Origin: Warburgia ugandensis | Taxonomy: Eukaryota > Streptophyta > Magnoliopsida > Canellales > Canellaceae | Length of the DNA: 64,000 bases | Assembly (NCBI GenBank): GCA_035236585.1 | Contig: CP141126.1 | Span: 13,033,001-13,097,000, forward strand | Direction of reading: 5' to 3' | In this document: positions 45,900-57,400 of the stretch, piece after piece | Layout of the letters: each line of letters starts with the position of its first letter | Position numbering within the stretch: the first letter of the stretch is position 1 | Notes under the pieces: model-generated | Database searches by the model: none | Seen by the model: only the letters and a program-made list of their open reading frames with translations | Told to the model about the DNA's origin: nothing | Made by a program: the position numbers and the translations under genes

Positions 45900-46154
45900 A
45901 GTGGATTACATGTTGATAAATGTCAATAATTGCTCTTCCAATTTTCTATCCTTCATCTAGATGCCATGATAGAGGGGTAAGGTTTGGTTCATTGGTTTGA
46001 ATTTTTGTTGCATCAATAACACATTGTAGTCTGCCTGGCCAATGTTGGCTTGCCTATCAAATCCTTACTATCTCATATTTTTCACTCCCTTCCTTTGGGG
46101 AAACAGGGACGAGACATCAAATAAATGACTATTTATATGGTAAAGTAAATCTTG

Positions 46155-46328
46155 GAAGGGGAGCCTTGGTGCAATGGTAAAAGTTGTCGTCATGTGACCT
46201 TGAGGTCACGGGTCAAGGCCTGGAATTAGCCTCTTGCAAAATGCAAAGTAAGATGGCTACTATAGGTCCTTGTAGTCATTCCTTCCTGGACCTAGACGGG
46301 AGCTTCATGCACCGTGACTGTCCCTTTA
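46155..46328 (+). repeat. Au SINE copy, full length, with target duplication
   Basis: The head is AGGGGAGCCTTGGTGCAATGG, with box B GAGGTCACGGGTCAAGG. TAT(G/A)GTAAAGTAAATCTT flanks it at about 46137-46154 and 46326-46343. Confidence 0.92.
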
Positions 46329-46342
46329 TAGTAAAGTAAATC

Positions 46343-47100
46343 TTAAAAGCAGTTTACAAAAAAGACTTTATATTATGTATACTAAGCCACAAATAGGTTC
46401 AATTGTGAGAGAGGAAGGCCGCCAAATAGGCTTCATGATATGCAAAGAGGCCTACAAATATGTTTTATGACATGCAATGTGGGCTCACAAATATGTTCTC
46501 TTTGAAGGTATTACTTAAAGCCTACTTAGGTTAAGGTTATTTTAATATATAATATTTATATAAAATTCTAGTTAAACATGGTCAAACTTATCCTAATTCA
46601 AGTCAAACTTACCTTGGCTTTTTTTCTTTTGTTCGAGTGGCACTTTCAAATTATATAAAACATCAAGGGTGCTTTTCCATTTATTACAACCCGCTTGGAT
46701 TCTTTAGGTGACCTCACTCTCAATCTCCCAACTCTCATGAATTATCGATCACAAAGATAAAAAATTTTATTTTAAGAAAAATTCTTGGTTATCAATCTTT
46801 ACTAGTACTTCACTCCCACTCTTCTTCTTGTTCAAATTATATTTCATATTTTGCCTTATTTCTGCTAATTAATTTTTTTTATAGATTAAGCTCAACTAAA
46901 TTAATAAAAATAAAAATTTATACTTAGTAACTAGATAGATAAGGCTGGGTCTCGTCAAACCAAGCTTGGGCAAACTGAGGCTTGATCGAGTTGGCTCAAC
47001 TTCACTATGCTTGGAGATTGCATGATGGGTAACATTTAACTTCAATTGTAATACGAAGAGGAGTGTCAATATCAAATTGGATCAGTGTTGATTTTTACTC
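46343..47100. other. Intergenic, no gene seen
   Basis: AT-rich, no recognisable feature. Confidence 0.5.
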
Positions 47101-47172
47101 CGCCATTGAAGCTTCAAGACCGAAATCTGTTCCGTTTCCCGGTTGCAGGAGCCTTCTTTCCCGTAAGCTCTA

Positions 47173-47181
47173 AAACCCTAA
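47173..47181 (+). promoter_or_regulatory. Telo-box AAACCCTAA in a leader region
   Basis: AAACCCTAA lies 330 bases before the ATG of the decayed gene, just inside a putative leader intron (donor GTAAGC at 47163). This motif is common near plant transcription starts. Confidence 0.4.
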
Positions 47182-47966
47182 GCCCCATTATGGTTTCTTT
47201 TATTTTGCAATTTTAATTTCATAGGATTTCCTGTTGAATCGAAAATCATCCACATAAGAACGAAAATGCTTTGATTTCTTTTCGTATTCTATCGCAGGTT
47301 AGGTTTCTAACCTATTCCTCTAGTTGTAGAGCTCCCAGAATTGGTCGTTTTCTGGAAATCTAGAACTGTCTCTGTACAAAAATCACAAATGTGGCAAAAC
47401 AAAAATCAGGATTTTCAAACGACACTAGTAGTGTATGCTTGATATCACTGTCCTAACTCCAGTTATTTTGTCAACTGGTGGTTGGAGGGTGAGCGAAGAT
47501 TCAACCGGCCGTCATGGATGGTATGTGAAAATACATTTTCTGGTTTAATAGTTTCCATTTTTCTGTTGAAGATAAAGAACCCTTTTTTGTGCCCAAAGGC
47601 GTTGTTTATAGCACCAAAATTTTTGATTCCTTGATGAATAAACCAAATCTCAGCGCTTCATCTTCTGAATATCTTGTGAATAATCGCAAGTAATCAATTT
47701 TGTGATTTTATCCTATTATTTCAGTTGATTCACAGACATCAATGTAGGGAAACCATCTTGGTCGGCGACGACCTTATATGGGCCCACCATCTCCGATCTA
47801 CCTCCAGAAATTGCATCTCACGTACTTGCAGGCGTCAATTTATGTGATGGAATTTTGAGGAATCATTTTATTGTGTAAGTTTTCTTTCCGTGGTTGCAAT
47901 CCTTTATTGTACTGCATGTAATTGAAAATCGCACTATAATGGTCTTCACAAGGACTATAATGAAGA

Positions 47967-48092
47967 TTCAAGGCGTGGAAACAGCCTCTTACAAAAATGC
48001 AGGGTAAGGCTGTGTACTATAAGCCTTTGTGGTCTGCCCTTTCCCCGGACCCTTCATAGGCGGGAGCTTTGTGCACCTGGGCTGCCCTTTTT
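47967..48092 (+). repeat. Au SINE copy, 5' truncated, in an intron
   Basis: It runs from ATTCAAGGCGTGGAAACAGC to TGGGCTGCCCTTTTT and is one of the best-preserved copies. It lies in intron 2 of the decayed gene. Confidence 0.88.
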
Positions 48093-48521
48093 CACAAGGA
48101 CTAGTTATTTGAATTTTCATTTTAACCTGCGATCAGGATTTTGATGGCAATATCTTCCTATGGGTCTGCAAATTAATGACATTGAGCCATTCTGTGAAGA
48201 TGAGATTGTATTATATCGGCAGTGTGCTGATAAACGGGTTGGTAACCATTGTACCTGGTTCATTTTGATTTTGGAATACTCTTCTAGCTTCTGTTTGAGT
48301 ATGTTAATTTTGTATTATTTCTGATTTTATTGGTTTTGATTGGTTGACTACGTGGGTTGATAAAATAAAATAAAGAACTAAGGCAGCTATTAAGAGACAA
48401 TGAGTGGAAACTGGGGTTGTCGATGCCTTTAAATGAAGCAAAGGAAAGAGCTGATCAGCTTCAATCAGAAATTACATCATTGGAGAGGTATGAACCTTGA
48501 AGTGGGTAATACTCATTGATG

Positions 48522-48551
48522 CATGCTCTCTCTCTCTCTCTCTCTCTCTCT
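48522..48551. repeat. (CT)n microsatellite
   Basis: About 14 CT units in an intron of the decayed gene. Confidence 0.9.
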
Positions 48552-50184
48552 ACATAGTTGTGCATGTGTACACATGTAGGATTGTATATATGATGGATAG
48601 GTAGATAGATAGAGGCGCTTAGAACCATTTTTTACAGTTTAACTGAAGTTTTCATTGATTTTCTTGTTTGATTGGGGTTGGGTATTATCTGCTGTTCACC
48701 TAAAAGTAATGAGTGTTCAAACATAGTATAACCTGGTTGTTTTCTCTTTCGTCAAATGACCAATATTATGGAAGAAGCTAGAACATGGGGGAATGTATGA
48801 CATATTCTGTAGGAACTTTTCTCTGTTTTGAGGAGGAGCTTGCTTGCTTCTATTTTAGAATCTACATGGAAACATAGTTAATGAAGGTCTGATCCATTCA
48901 GGTAGGTAAAATATTTTCAACATTTTAAGTAAAAGCATCACAGGCATCCCTCTAATGCATTTGAGGTGGTCATATATTCAGATGAAAGTATATATATTCT
49001 ATTCTAGATGGATGCTTTTATGGCAGTCTCTGAAGAAATGTTTGCTCTAAGCCCATTGGGCACACACCAGATTTCACCTAAGTACCTATTGGAAGAATTT
49101 AATGATGCTTTGAGATTGATAATTCTAATTCTAATAATGTGTTTTTTCCACAGGCACATGATTCTTGCAAGTGGGATTGAAGGAATATAAGGATTTTGCC
49201 AGAGATGGAGTCTGCATAGATGCCTTGAAGATACCAAGTATGTCTGATACATTTTTTTTCCTTTGTCCAAAATGCTTTTTCTAGTTTTTAGCATATAGAA
49301 GAAATTTGTGAATTTTCAGATCACTGGTGCATGCGCTTTTGAGCCAGAAATTAGCTCCTTGCCCTCTTATTGAGACTTTCGATGCAAATTCTTGTCATTT
49401 CTTGATCTATGACAAATTACTGGCACAGGTTGTTTCGTGTCCTTTTCCTTCCCTTTCTCGTATGATAGTATCCTAATCACAGTCCTTCTAGTTCTCATCT
49501 TAAATTTGGTTGCAATGAAGTATTTTGAAGTTTGATCTCATTGTATTTTTTCAGATTCTGAAGTCTGCCTTCTGCAAATGTGCTTTTTGTGCGATTGCTA
49601 AGTAGTGGATGCATATTACACTCGTTTCCTTTTCTCCTCCTCTACTTTTAATTATATCAAGTTCCACCCGGACATCATACCATGAACTATGTATCTGTTT
49701 ATAATGCAATGTGGTTAGACAATGAATTGCTGATCATGTCTTGCCTTCTGTTTGCTCCTGACATTCTTGCAACTATGCCTTCTCCTTGAAGGTTGATCAT
49801 TGGGCTTCCAATACCAGTTATCAGTAGTTATTGTGCTTTTAACTCTTCATGCCCCGTTTCCTCACCTTGAGCTTGATTATTCTTCCCTCGGAGGAATAGA
49901 CAATGATTTGGAGAGTGTCTTGCAATAGATCAGATCTTGAAAATGCATACGACTCCATACATGTGACCATGAATATATTCTCACTACCATCACAAGGCTC
50001 ACATGTAGAGACTCGTGTTTCTTGAGTTTGCATCCTATCATCCAGAGTATTTCATGGGTATACTGTCTGAGAACTCGCTGATCAACAAAAAGCTAAATCT
50101 GAACTAGTTCATATGAGCTAGTATTCAAGCACCAATCAAAATTCAGTTTGATAAGCTGAGTTCGTTTGAAATTATTACAGATAC

Positions 50185-50825
50185 TCTAAAGAATACTCCA
50201 ACAGCCCTAGGCATAATGGAACGAGTCAAGTCAATTTGTTAAACTGATGTTTCATACCATTAGTGGGCCCCCTTATGTCCCATATCACGAATTGGCCTCA
50301 CTTAGGATCATAACACACCACCAAGCTTTCGCGGCTGATGTCTTTGGTGGCCCACTCTGGATGGCTCACACTCCAAACCAGGTAGCCCTCTCCACTTTTT
50401 GTGATAGCTTTCACTCTAGCACTAGGTAACCCTTTCTATAGATCGCCTTTTTGGGATTCGAACCCCTGACCAGTTGATTGCTCTAATACTGTATGTGAAG
50501 GACTTAACCAATATTCCAAAAGCATTAGGAGTAATGGAACTGGTCAAGTCAATTTCTTAAACTAATGTCCCATGTCATCGGTGGCGCCCCCTTATATCCC
50601 ATACCACAAGTTGGCCCCACCTAGGATCATGACATACCACCACACTTTTGGGGCCGATGTCCATGGCGGCCCACTCTAAGCAGCTCACTCTCCAGTCCAA
50701 TATGCCAAAAGCCCATGGCTAATAGAACAGAAGTCAACTTCTTAAACTAGTTTCCTATATCATTGGTGGGCCTCCTCATGTCCCATACCACGAGTTGGCC
50801 CCAATAAGAATCACAACGTATATCC
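50185..50825 (-). mobile_element. TRIM-like small LTR element, fossil, in an intron
   Basis: Two similar units of about 200 bp (around 50185-50375 and 50513-50700) and a partial third (50703-50825) share GTCAAGTCAATTTSTTAAACT, the GTGGGCCCCCTTAT block, CACGAGTTGGCC and a GGCCCACTCT block. Between the first two, read on the minus strand, is TACAGTATTAGAGCAATC, close to the TGGTATCAGAGC primer-binding motif of plant LTR elements, followed by GGGGTTCGAATCCC. This resembles a terminal-repeat retrotransposon in miniature. No coding capacity is seen, and the boundaries are approximate. Confidence 0.4.
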
Positions 50826-51042
50826 TAGGCTCATATATGAGAAATGGAACATTACCAAGTTCTGTTGAAGTAGTGACATCTTACTAATGTCAAGATCTTA
50901 ATGATCCATTAAAAATTTATATTTTTCATCTAGTTAATGAGCTTTTGTTCTTCTCTGTAGGACGAGATTAGAATCCTTTAACGAGGGAATGGCAAAGAGG
51001 GCAAGGGAAGAGAATAAAGGAAGCTCAGTCAACAAGAGATGA

Positions 51043-53518
51043 TTTTCTAGGTAAAGCCTCTCTCTGTTTCCTTGATAGATTCAGTAAGCTTTATCTCTCA
51101 TATAGGGTTTGAGTCCGTAGAGGAAGATATATACATGTAAATAAGCACTATCATGAACCCAATAAATAAACTTGAGTTACTTCAACTACTTAAAACTGCC
51201 CTTCTTAGTAGATTTGACCTTGTTTCCGTCAGTATAGCTTTATTCCCACTCTCCCATGTTTGTGATAGCAGAATGCTTCTAAACAAACAAACTGTCCTTG
51301 TTCCATTTACGAACTAGTTTTAACTTTCTTGTTCTGAACCTGAAGACCCAGCTCGATAAGCATAATGATACAGCTAGCTATATCCACATAGTATAATAAA
51401 GCAAACTTTGTCCCCAACTGCCCAGAAATCTAGCTGATCTGTTTATAACTTTCCTTATTATTTATTGATTGATCAATTATTATTCTTTTCTGAGAATCTT
51501 GTGGAGTCTGGATTACCAATAATATAGTATGATAGTTTGGAACCTGGATCACTCAATCACAGTTATTGAGCAAGTGTTAGTGTCAGCCATGCATGCTTTG
51601 TTACGTTATAGCAAAATTCTGTTGTAGCATCAGATCATTCTTGTTGATTCCAACGGTTTTCTGCCCTTGGAATATCCAACCAAAGTACAATAGCTGATAT
51701 TAACACAAGGGTTTTCTGCCCTTGGAATATCCAATCAAGTATAGTAGCTAATATTAACACAAGGGTTTTCTGCTCATTGTTATAAGAATTAATTATGAGT
51801 TATAGATCACTGGTGATTGCTTTTTTGGCTGTTTGAATTTTGCTAGGTAAGGTGCCGTCATGAACATCAATTGTTGATGCTACCGGCCTGTTAATGCATG
51901 CTTGACGCAAAGGCCAAGAGATTTCCGACTACACCGCCAACTAATATTGGCTTCCTCACGTTCACGTTTAACTCAGAATATTGGTTATCTTCTCTGAAAT
52001 AGAATGTATATATACGAAGTACAGGCGGCATAGTTATCATCTCAGCTGATACATGAACATCGATAGAAAAACAATTGCAATATGGTGACATTGCTATGGA
52101 ATTTGTATTTTTGCCCGTCTGAAAAATGGAATCGACATATCAGGAGGAAATTGCTGAAGTAATTTGCATACCTGCAAATCTCCTTGTGGATGCTTCTTCC
52201 AGTGTGAGAACAAATTGAAGTTGGTCATTAGCAGCAGACGCCGCCTATTTTGCTTTTACTAAAGGTGATAAACTTGCTTATCGTTTCCATTTTGAATGCA
52301 AGTTGTTATTGTTGTGATTGTCGTTGAACTGATTTACTTCCTCCAAAGATGTTCTTGCTTCATGCTGCCCTGCCGGGACCGATACACCAAAATTCTGGTT
52401 GGTGATTCGTATTTAGTTCAATGGACCTTGAATATTGTAGAATGTAGGCTCTCCCATGGCTGACCCTTGGACAGCTAGCATGGCATGGCTTGCCAATTTT
52501 GACACATGGACCATCGGATAAGACCCCTTGACAATTGATTAGCAAATTGTTGTCTATCGTCTATTATGGTCCAGTTGTTCCGCCCATCGCTTTAGTTTGT
52601 CCCACAGTGAACCTATAGTGGATGAACTTGGAGCTCATACACCCGTGAGGAGAATCCACGGTAAAATTTTCGCAAGTAACTTGGGAACAACTGGTAATCA
52701 ATTCTCTCAGCTGCAGCCATTAGGTGAGATTAATATTTGGAGAATTTTACTCACGGACCCCCCAAAATCAGCAGAGGTTTTCCACCGGTTGAGACTCTGA
52801 AGGGTTCTCAACCATTGAGATCAACATCGAGCTGTCAAGATCCTCTTGTTTAACAACGAAGTGAGTCTCTTCCCAATGACATGTATTCAAGTGGGGTTCA
52901 CTTCTTTCTTCGGTCAAAGAAAACGATTACATCCTTAGACGCGGTCCTAGCTGTGTGCGTGAGGATCTTCCTTGCAGCCTCAGATGGAAAATGCTGATAG
53001 CAGATGGTAGAAGATATCGGCTTGCCAGAATATCTTTCCTTGTTGCTGGCGTACAGGTTGATGTCAGAAAAATTCATTCAACTGCTGCCCGGCTCTTGTC
53101 AATGCGGGATCTGGGGCTTCCATGCCCCTCCGACTACGTATCAATATTCCTCGCCATGAATGTCGACGACCGTTAGACCATAATAATTAATAGAAAAATA
53201 GCAGCAGTCTCTCCCATCTGTCATTCCCTTCTCTGATGAGGTGCTAACGACAGTTTCCGGAGCAACAAATTCGCAAAGAGGAGAATACTTCTACCAAGGG
53301 TTAGTGAAAGTTTGGTTCCTAAATTGGTTTATGCTCATAATATATGCCCGGCATATCATAATCGGATAATTTCTGGCTTGCTGGCCCTTCTGCTCACATT
53401 TTCTGATGGATCCAAAATTCCCATCAAACACACACACCTCTTTTAGCAGGCCTCCACTTGAAGTGTGGACGAGACTCAATCAATATTCTGTTTTACGTTA
53501 ACACTGTTTACACTTTAA
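51043..53518. other. Intergenic, no gene seen
   Basis: Holds the short tandem repeat at 51650-51775. Frames such as 52955-53176 show no recognised motif. Confidence 0.5.
51650..51775. repeat. Tandem repeat, about 2.5 units of ~57 bp
   Basis: GGTTTTCTGCCCTTGGAATA, then CCAAYCAARTA and GCTRATATTAACACAAG, repeats, with a third partial GGTTTTCTGC. Confidence 0.88.
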
Positions 53519-53700
53519 TGGGAGCCTTGGCGCAACAGTAAAAGTTGTCGTTATGTGACCTTAAGGTCATGAGTTCAAGGCATAGAATCAACCTCTTACA
53601 AAAATGTAAGGTAAGACTACCTACTTTAAGCCATTGTAACCCGCCCCTTCCACGGACCCCGCATATGTAGGAGCTTCGTGCACTGGGACTATCCTTTTTA
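53519..53700 (+). repeat. Au SINE copy, full length
   Basis: It runs from GGGAGCCTTGGCGCAACAG to GTGCACTGGGACTATCCTTT. A weak flanking repeat (ACACTTTAATG / ACACTTCAATG) fits a target duplication. Confidence 0.88.
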
Positions 53701-54496
53701 CTGTACACACTTCTACACACTTCAATGAGCAGGAGCCAACCTAACTGGTAGCGGGTGGATAAGATCGTTGGTGCCCTTACATCTCGGGGAGCATTGTCTC
53801 GTCTACAGAATGGGTCACTAAGAAAAGAGGGAGGGGGCTTGCTTAACCCGCTTATGACTTTGGTGGCATATTATTATAGGAACCCGTGAATTCTCCAGCA
53901 TATCAGCCTCTCAACTTACCTTCAGTCTACAGCAGCACGAAATGACCACTTAACTCTGTAACCAGTCGTCTTGCGCTCCAGTTCCCAAGATTCCCCATTT
54001 TAGGCCCAGGGCATTGACCATGTTGGCCTTTAACCTTGGATGAGATGCCATTCAGCCAAACCTAAGTTCGGGTAGATTGTCTCATTATGGTCGGCCACAC
54101 CAATCGGTCCTCATTTGAAGTCTCATGTAGGACCCAGTGATGGCCCAGTGATGGCCATAAGCATTCCATCGGAGTATCCGTGCAACTGGACCCAAAGAAC
54201 AAATTAATGTAGAATACAGATAGCATGTTGCGCGCTTGCTTTTCCAAGCAAAAAAATACAAAGTAGAACTGTAGAACTTAAAATCGGCACGAGAAAGCAT
54301 TTAAAACAAGGCTCCTTTCAAGCACAAACACAACAAACATGCCATGTATTTGAACTAAGCTGCAAACACTAACACTTTATTATGATTTCTGAATCCCATT
54401 AACACTACTATTTAGAAGCAAAATTCTGAAACATTGGAAACTCTATATGACTTCTTTTCCTCACATATTTTAGGTGACATGCATGTAGACTGGGTA
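53701..54496. other. Intergenic and AHP 3' flank, no gene seen
   Basis: No supported feature. Confidence 0.5.
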
Positions 54497-57400
54497 TCAC
54501 TTTTGTTGCTTGCTTTCATAGGCCTGGATCCTCTGCTCAAGCTGCACCAAAGACCATATAAGAATAAGGAGAAAACATTCAACCGACACCACTATAGAAA
54601 GAAATTTAGCCAAACAGAAGGCCAGATGGCCGAAGAGTGGATTATACAAAAGATAATAAGGGGTGAAGGTACGTCATGAGTGAGCAATCAGCAGGAGAAA
54701 TTATAACATTAGGCAGCTGTGTTAAAAGCCATTAAAAGGCCAATTTGCAAATATGTACAGACGCTGCAACAAAAAAGAGGGCATAAAGTTACTTGAGTTA
54801 GAACAGAAGTCACAGAATCACAATGTATGATGGGGCATACGGAAATCCAAGTTATGGATATTAGACACAAATTAAATCAGCAAAGGTGCTTGAACAATAC
54901 AACAGCAAGAAATGCACGTTGACAATCGGAAAAGTGATAAAGAAAGAACAGAATGGCACTCCATTTCCGAGTGTGCTGAGCGCATGACAAAGAAATCTGA
55001 TTTAAGTCTTCATGTGAAATTAAGTCTGTCCTTTTTGGTGCTAATCTTTTATATCTATCCAGTGACATTAACAGTTATCCCATTTTCCTTTTCACCAAAA
55101 GCAGTAGTTTTTCGTATGATCACTGTCATGGCAAGTGAAGTGGCTGGTTCTCTTAACCCACAAGCTCGTATGCACTACCCATTATTTTTCTGTTGTAGTA
55201 GTTTTTATAACCATAGGTTCTATCAGTAACTAAGGTGAAACACTCTCTTAACCCGCAAGCTTATAAGCACTATCCCAATAGTTTTCCGTTATCGTAGTTA
55301 TAACATTAGGGTCTATCAGTAACTATGGTGAAACATTCTTCTCTGATCCATACTAGAACATCCAGGCCAGACTCTAACACCACTTCTGGTGCTTTGTGTC
55401 ATTGGGACTTCTGTCGATTTCCAGGAGAGAGATTATGCTAGTCAGATACCACCTCAGGAAGGCAGAAGCAAGACAGCCTGTGGCAACATCTTCACTTCAT
55501 TCTGTATCTAATGAAGCAATATCTATCAAAAGCAGGAGGAAGCGGCAAAGCTACCATGCACTGTCCCAGCTGTGCGTTTTCATTAGTGTTTAAATATCAT
55601 TTTCCTTCCTAGCAGGTTACATCGAAAAAGTGAAGCTTGAGGACACTGGGAGACAAAAAGCATGTTATGATGCTGCAGAAAGCTGAGTTCAGATTTGGCA
55701 CTTGGGTCGATTGAGTTAACCCATAGAGATTGATTTAGCTAGTAAATGCCACCATATACTTATTAAACTAAAAAACAAAAATATTTGGTAGAGATGTTAA
55801 GTATTTTGCAGGGATCAGACAAGCTCTTAGGAAGAGAAGAAACTATTCACTGAATTTAGAGCAATAAAAGATTACCATTTGAAATCAGAAAAACAATCAC
55901 TACAGCATCAGTTAACAACATGTTGAAGTAAATTCATGATGAATATGGCAACTGGTAAAATAGGTTGCTAGTTCAACTAGAAGTAGGCTTATCTTCTGCG
56001 ATATAATTTATTTGGTTTCTTTGACATGAACATGTAGAGAAGATTCACACTGTACATTTCATTTTACCTGAATCATGGTCTCAAATTTACTTCGCAAGTT
56101 GTAGTATTCATTCTTTACCACATGCAATGCTTGCAGGCACCTGAACAGAAAACACATTTCTATAAATGAAGAGGTTTGAACAAATCAGATAGTCGTGTCT
56201 GATCAAAAAAGCTGAAAGCAAGGAAAGAAAACATGTAATAAGAATAATTGAAAAGACAAAGACCCACTGAGAAAATTCCTCTGAAAGCTGCTTTAGCTTC
56301 TCAATGGTTCTCTACAAAAGAGACAATCTATAATGTAATGCAGCAATTGTACAGATAAGGTTCAAGGTGATGAATTTTTTCAAGAACCCAAATTTTAACA
56401 TTTCTTTGTTTTTGAAAAAGTTGGACCAGCTCACATACACACATGCGCGCATGCACACACACCAATGCACGGCCTTGAACCTGGTCACCCAGGTGATGGA
56501 CTCAGTTGTAATTTTGTCTTTTCTAAACAATTTTGCAATACTGGCTGGGGCAGTAGCATTTGCGGTAGCCCGTTAACAATCCTTTCTGTCATTGTCTCTC
56601 TGTCAACCACATTTCTTGTGTCTCAGGACCACGTGATTGACTGTGGCACTTCCTCATATAAATTGGAGGACTTTAGAGTCAATACACAAAAATGGAGAAA
56701 ATGTCGGAAGCATGAATTTAACCAATGCCATTCCCTGTTTCAAGAGAAGAATGAACTAAAGGTGATCAAAGAAGCAAGAAAAAACGAATCTGAAGAAATG
56801 GCATGCTGTAGAAGTATCAATATGGACCAAGATTTCATTGTACTGGGATATGGAATCATATTGGCACCTAACATCTTTGCAAAATGTATAGACGTCTTCA
56901 CATTAAACATGTTTCTATTTTATCAAAATAGCACAATTCTGTGTGGATATCAAAGTACAGGAAAAAGCTTCTAAATAGTCAGAAACAAGAATATCACAGA
57001 ATCAGCTGCAAGAAAGGAGTATTATTACAATAATTAAAACGAGCTCACCATTATGTTAATAAATTGGTCTACTGCAAAACTAAGGCACAACAAGTAGAAG
57101 AAAAGACAAGAAACTCGGCCATCTTTAGAAAAGGATGCCTCTAAAACAGGGAACACAGAAAACACAAAAAAATAGAAAAAGACAGATCACCCAAAGAAGA
57201 ATCTGTGTGATCTTGTCTAAATCTCTGCAAAAGGGATGCCAGTTGAGAATGATCTTTCAAATGGGTTAAGGTGATCTTTCCATGAAAAAGCAGCAAAGTT
57301 ATTTCAATCAAGATACCACCCAAATGATTGCAAAAGCAAAAGGCTTATCTGTAGTGATAAATTTTGTAGAGTGGAAAGGAAAAGGCAACAGAAGATAGAT

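Larger units (their letters stand above)
47514..51042 (+). pseudogene. Decayed small gene of unrecognised, probably conserved plant family
   Basis: Likely exons are 47514-47520 (ATGGATG), 47736-47874, 48137-48237, about 48375-48487, 49154-49237 and 50961-51042. They read MDDINVGKPSWSATTLYG.., PPEIASHVLAG, YLPMGLQINDIEPFCEDEIV, LRQLLRDNEWKLGLSMPL, EAKERADQLQSEITSLER, HMILASGIEGI, GFCQRWSLHRCLEDTK and LESFNEGMAKRAREEN. The second half looks like a short alpha-helical, coiled-coil protein. Several faults are visible. Exons 2 and 3 do not join in phase, and a TGA precedes YLPM in the frame needed. Exon 4 has lost an obvious acceptor (an ATAAA run sits where it should be). A TAA lies between GIEGI and GFCQRW in exon 5. 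Other splice sites are intact and exon 5-6 phase is continuous. Family and function are unknown to me; assembly of the exons is inference. Confidence 0.55.

Noticed and set aside
47726-47754. Alternative acceptor giving MDVDSQTSM as the start of the decayed gene
   Set aside because: Runs into a TAG at once, whereas the acceptor ten bases later keeps a long protein-like frame open.
50430-50475. GGGGTTCGAATCCC box-B-like sequence as a tRNA gene
   Set aside because: No acceptor stem, D arm or anticodon arm at the right spacing; it fits the internal part of a small LTR element better.
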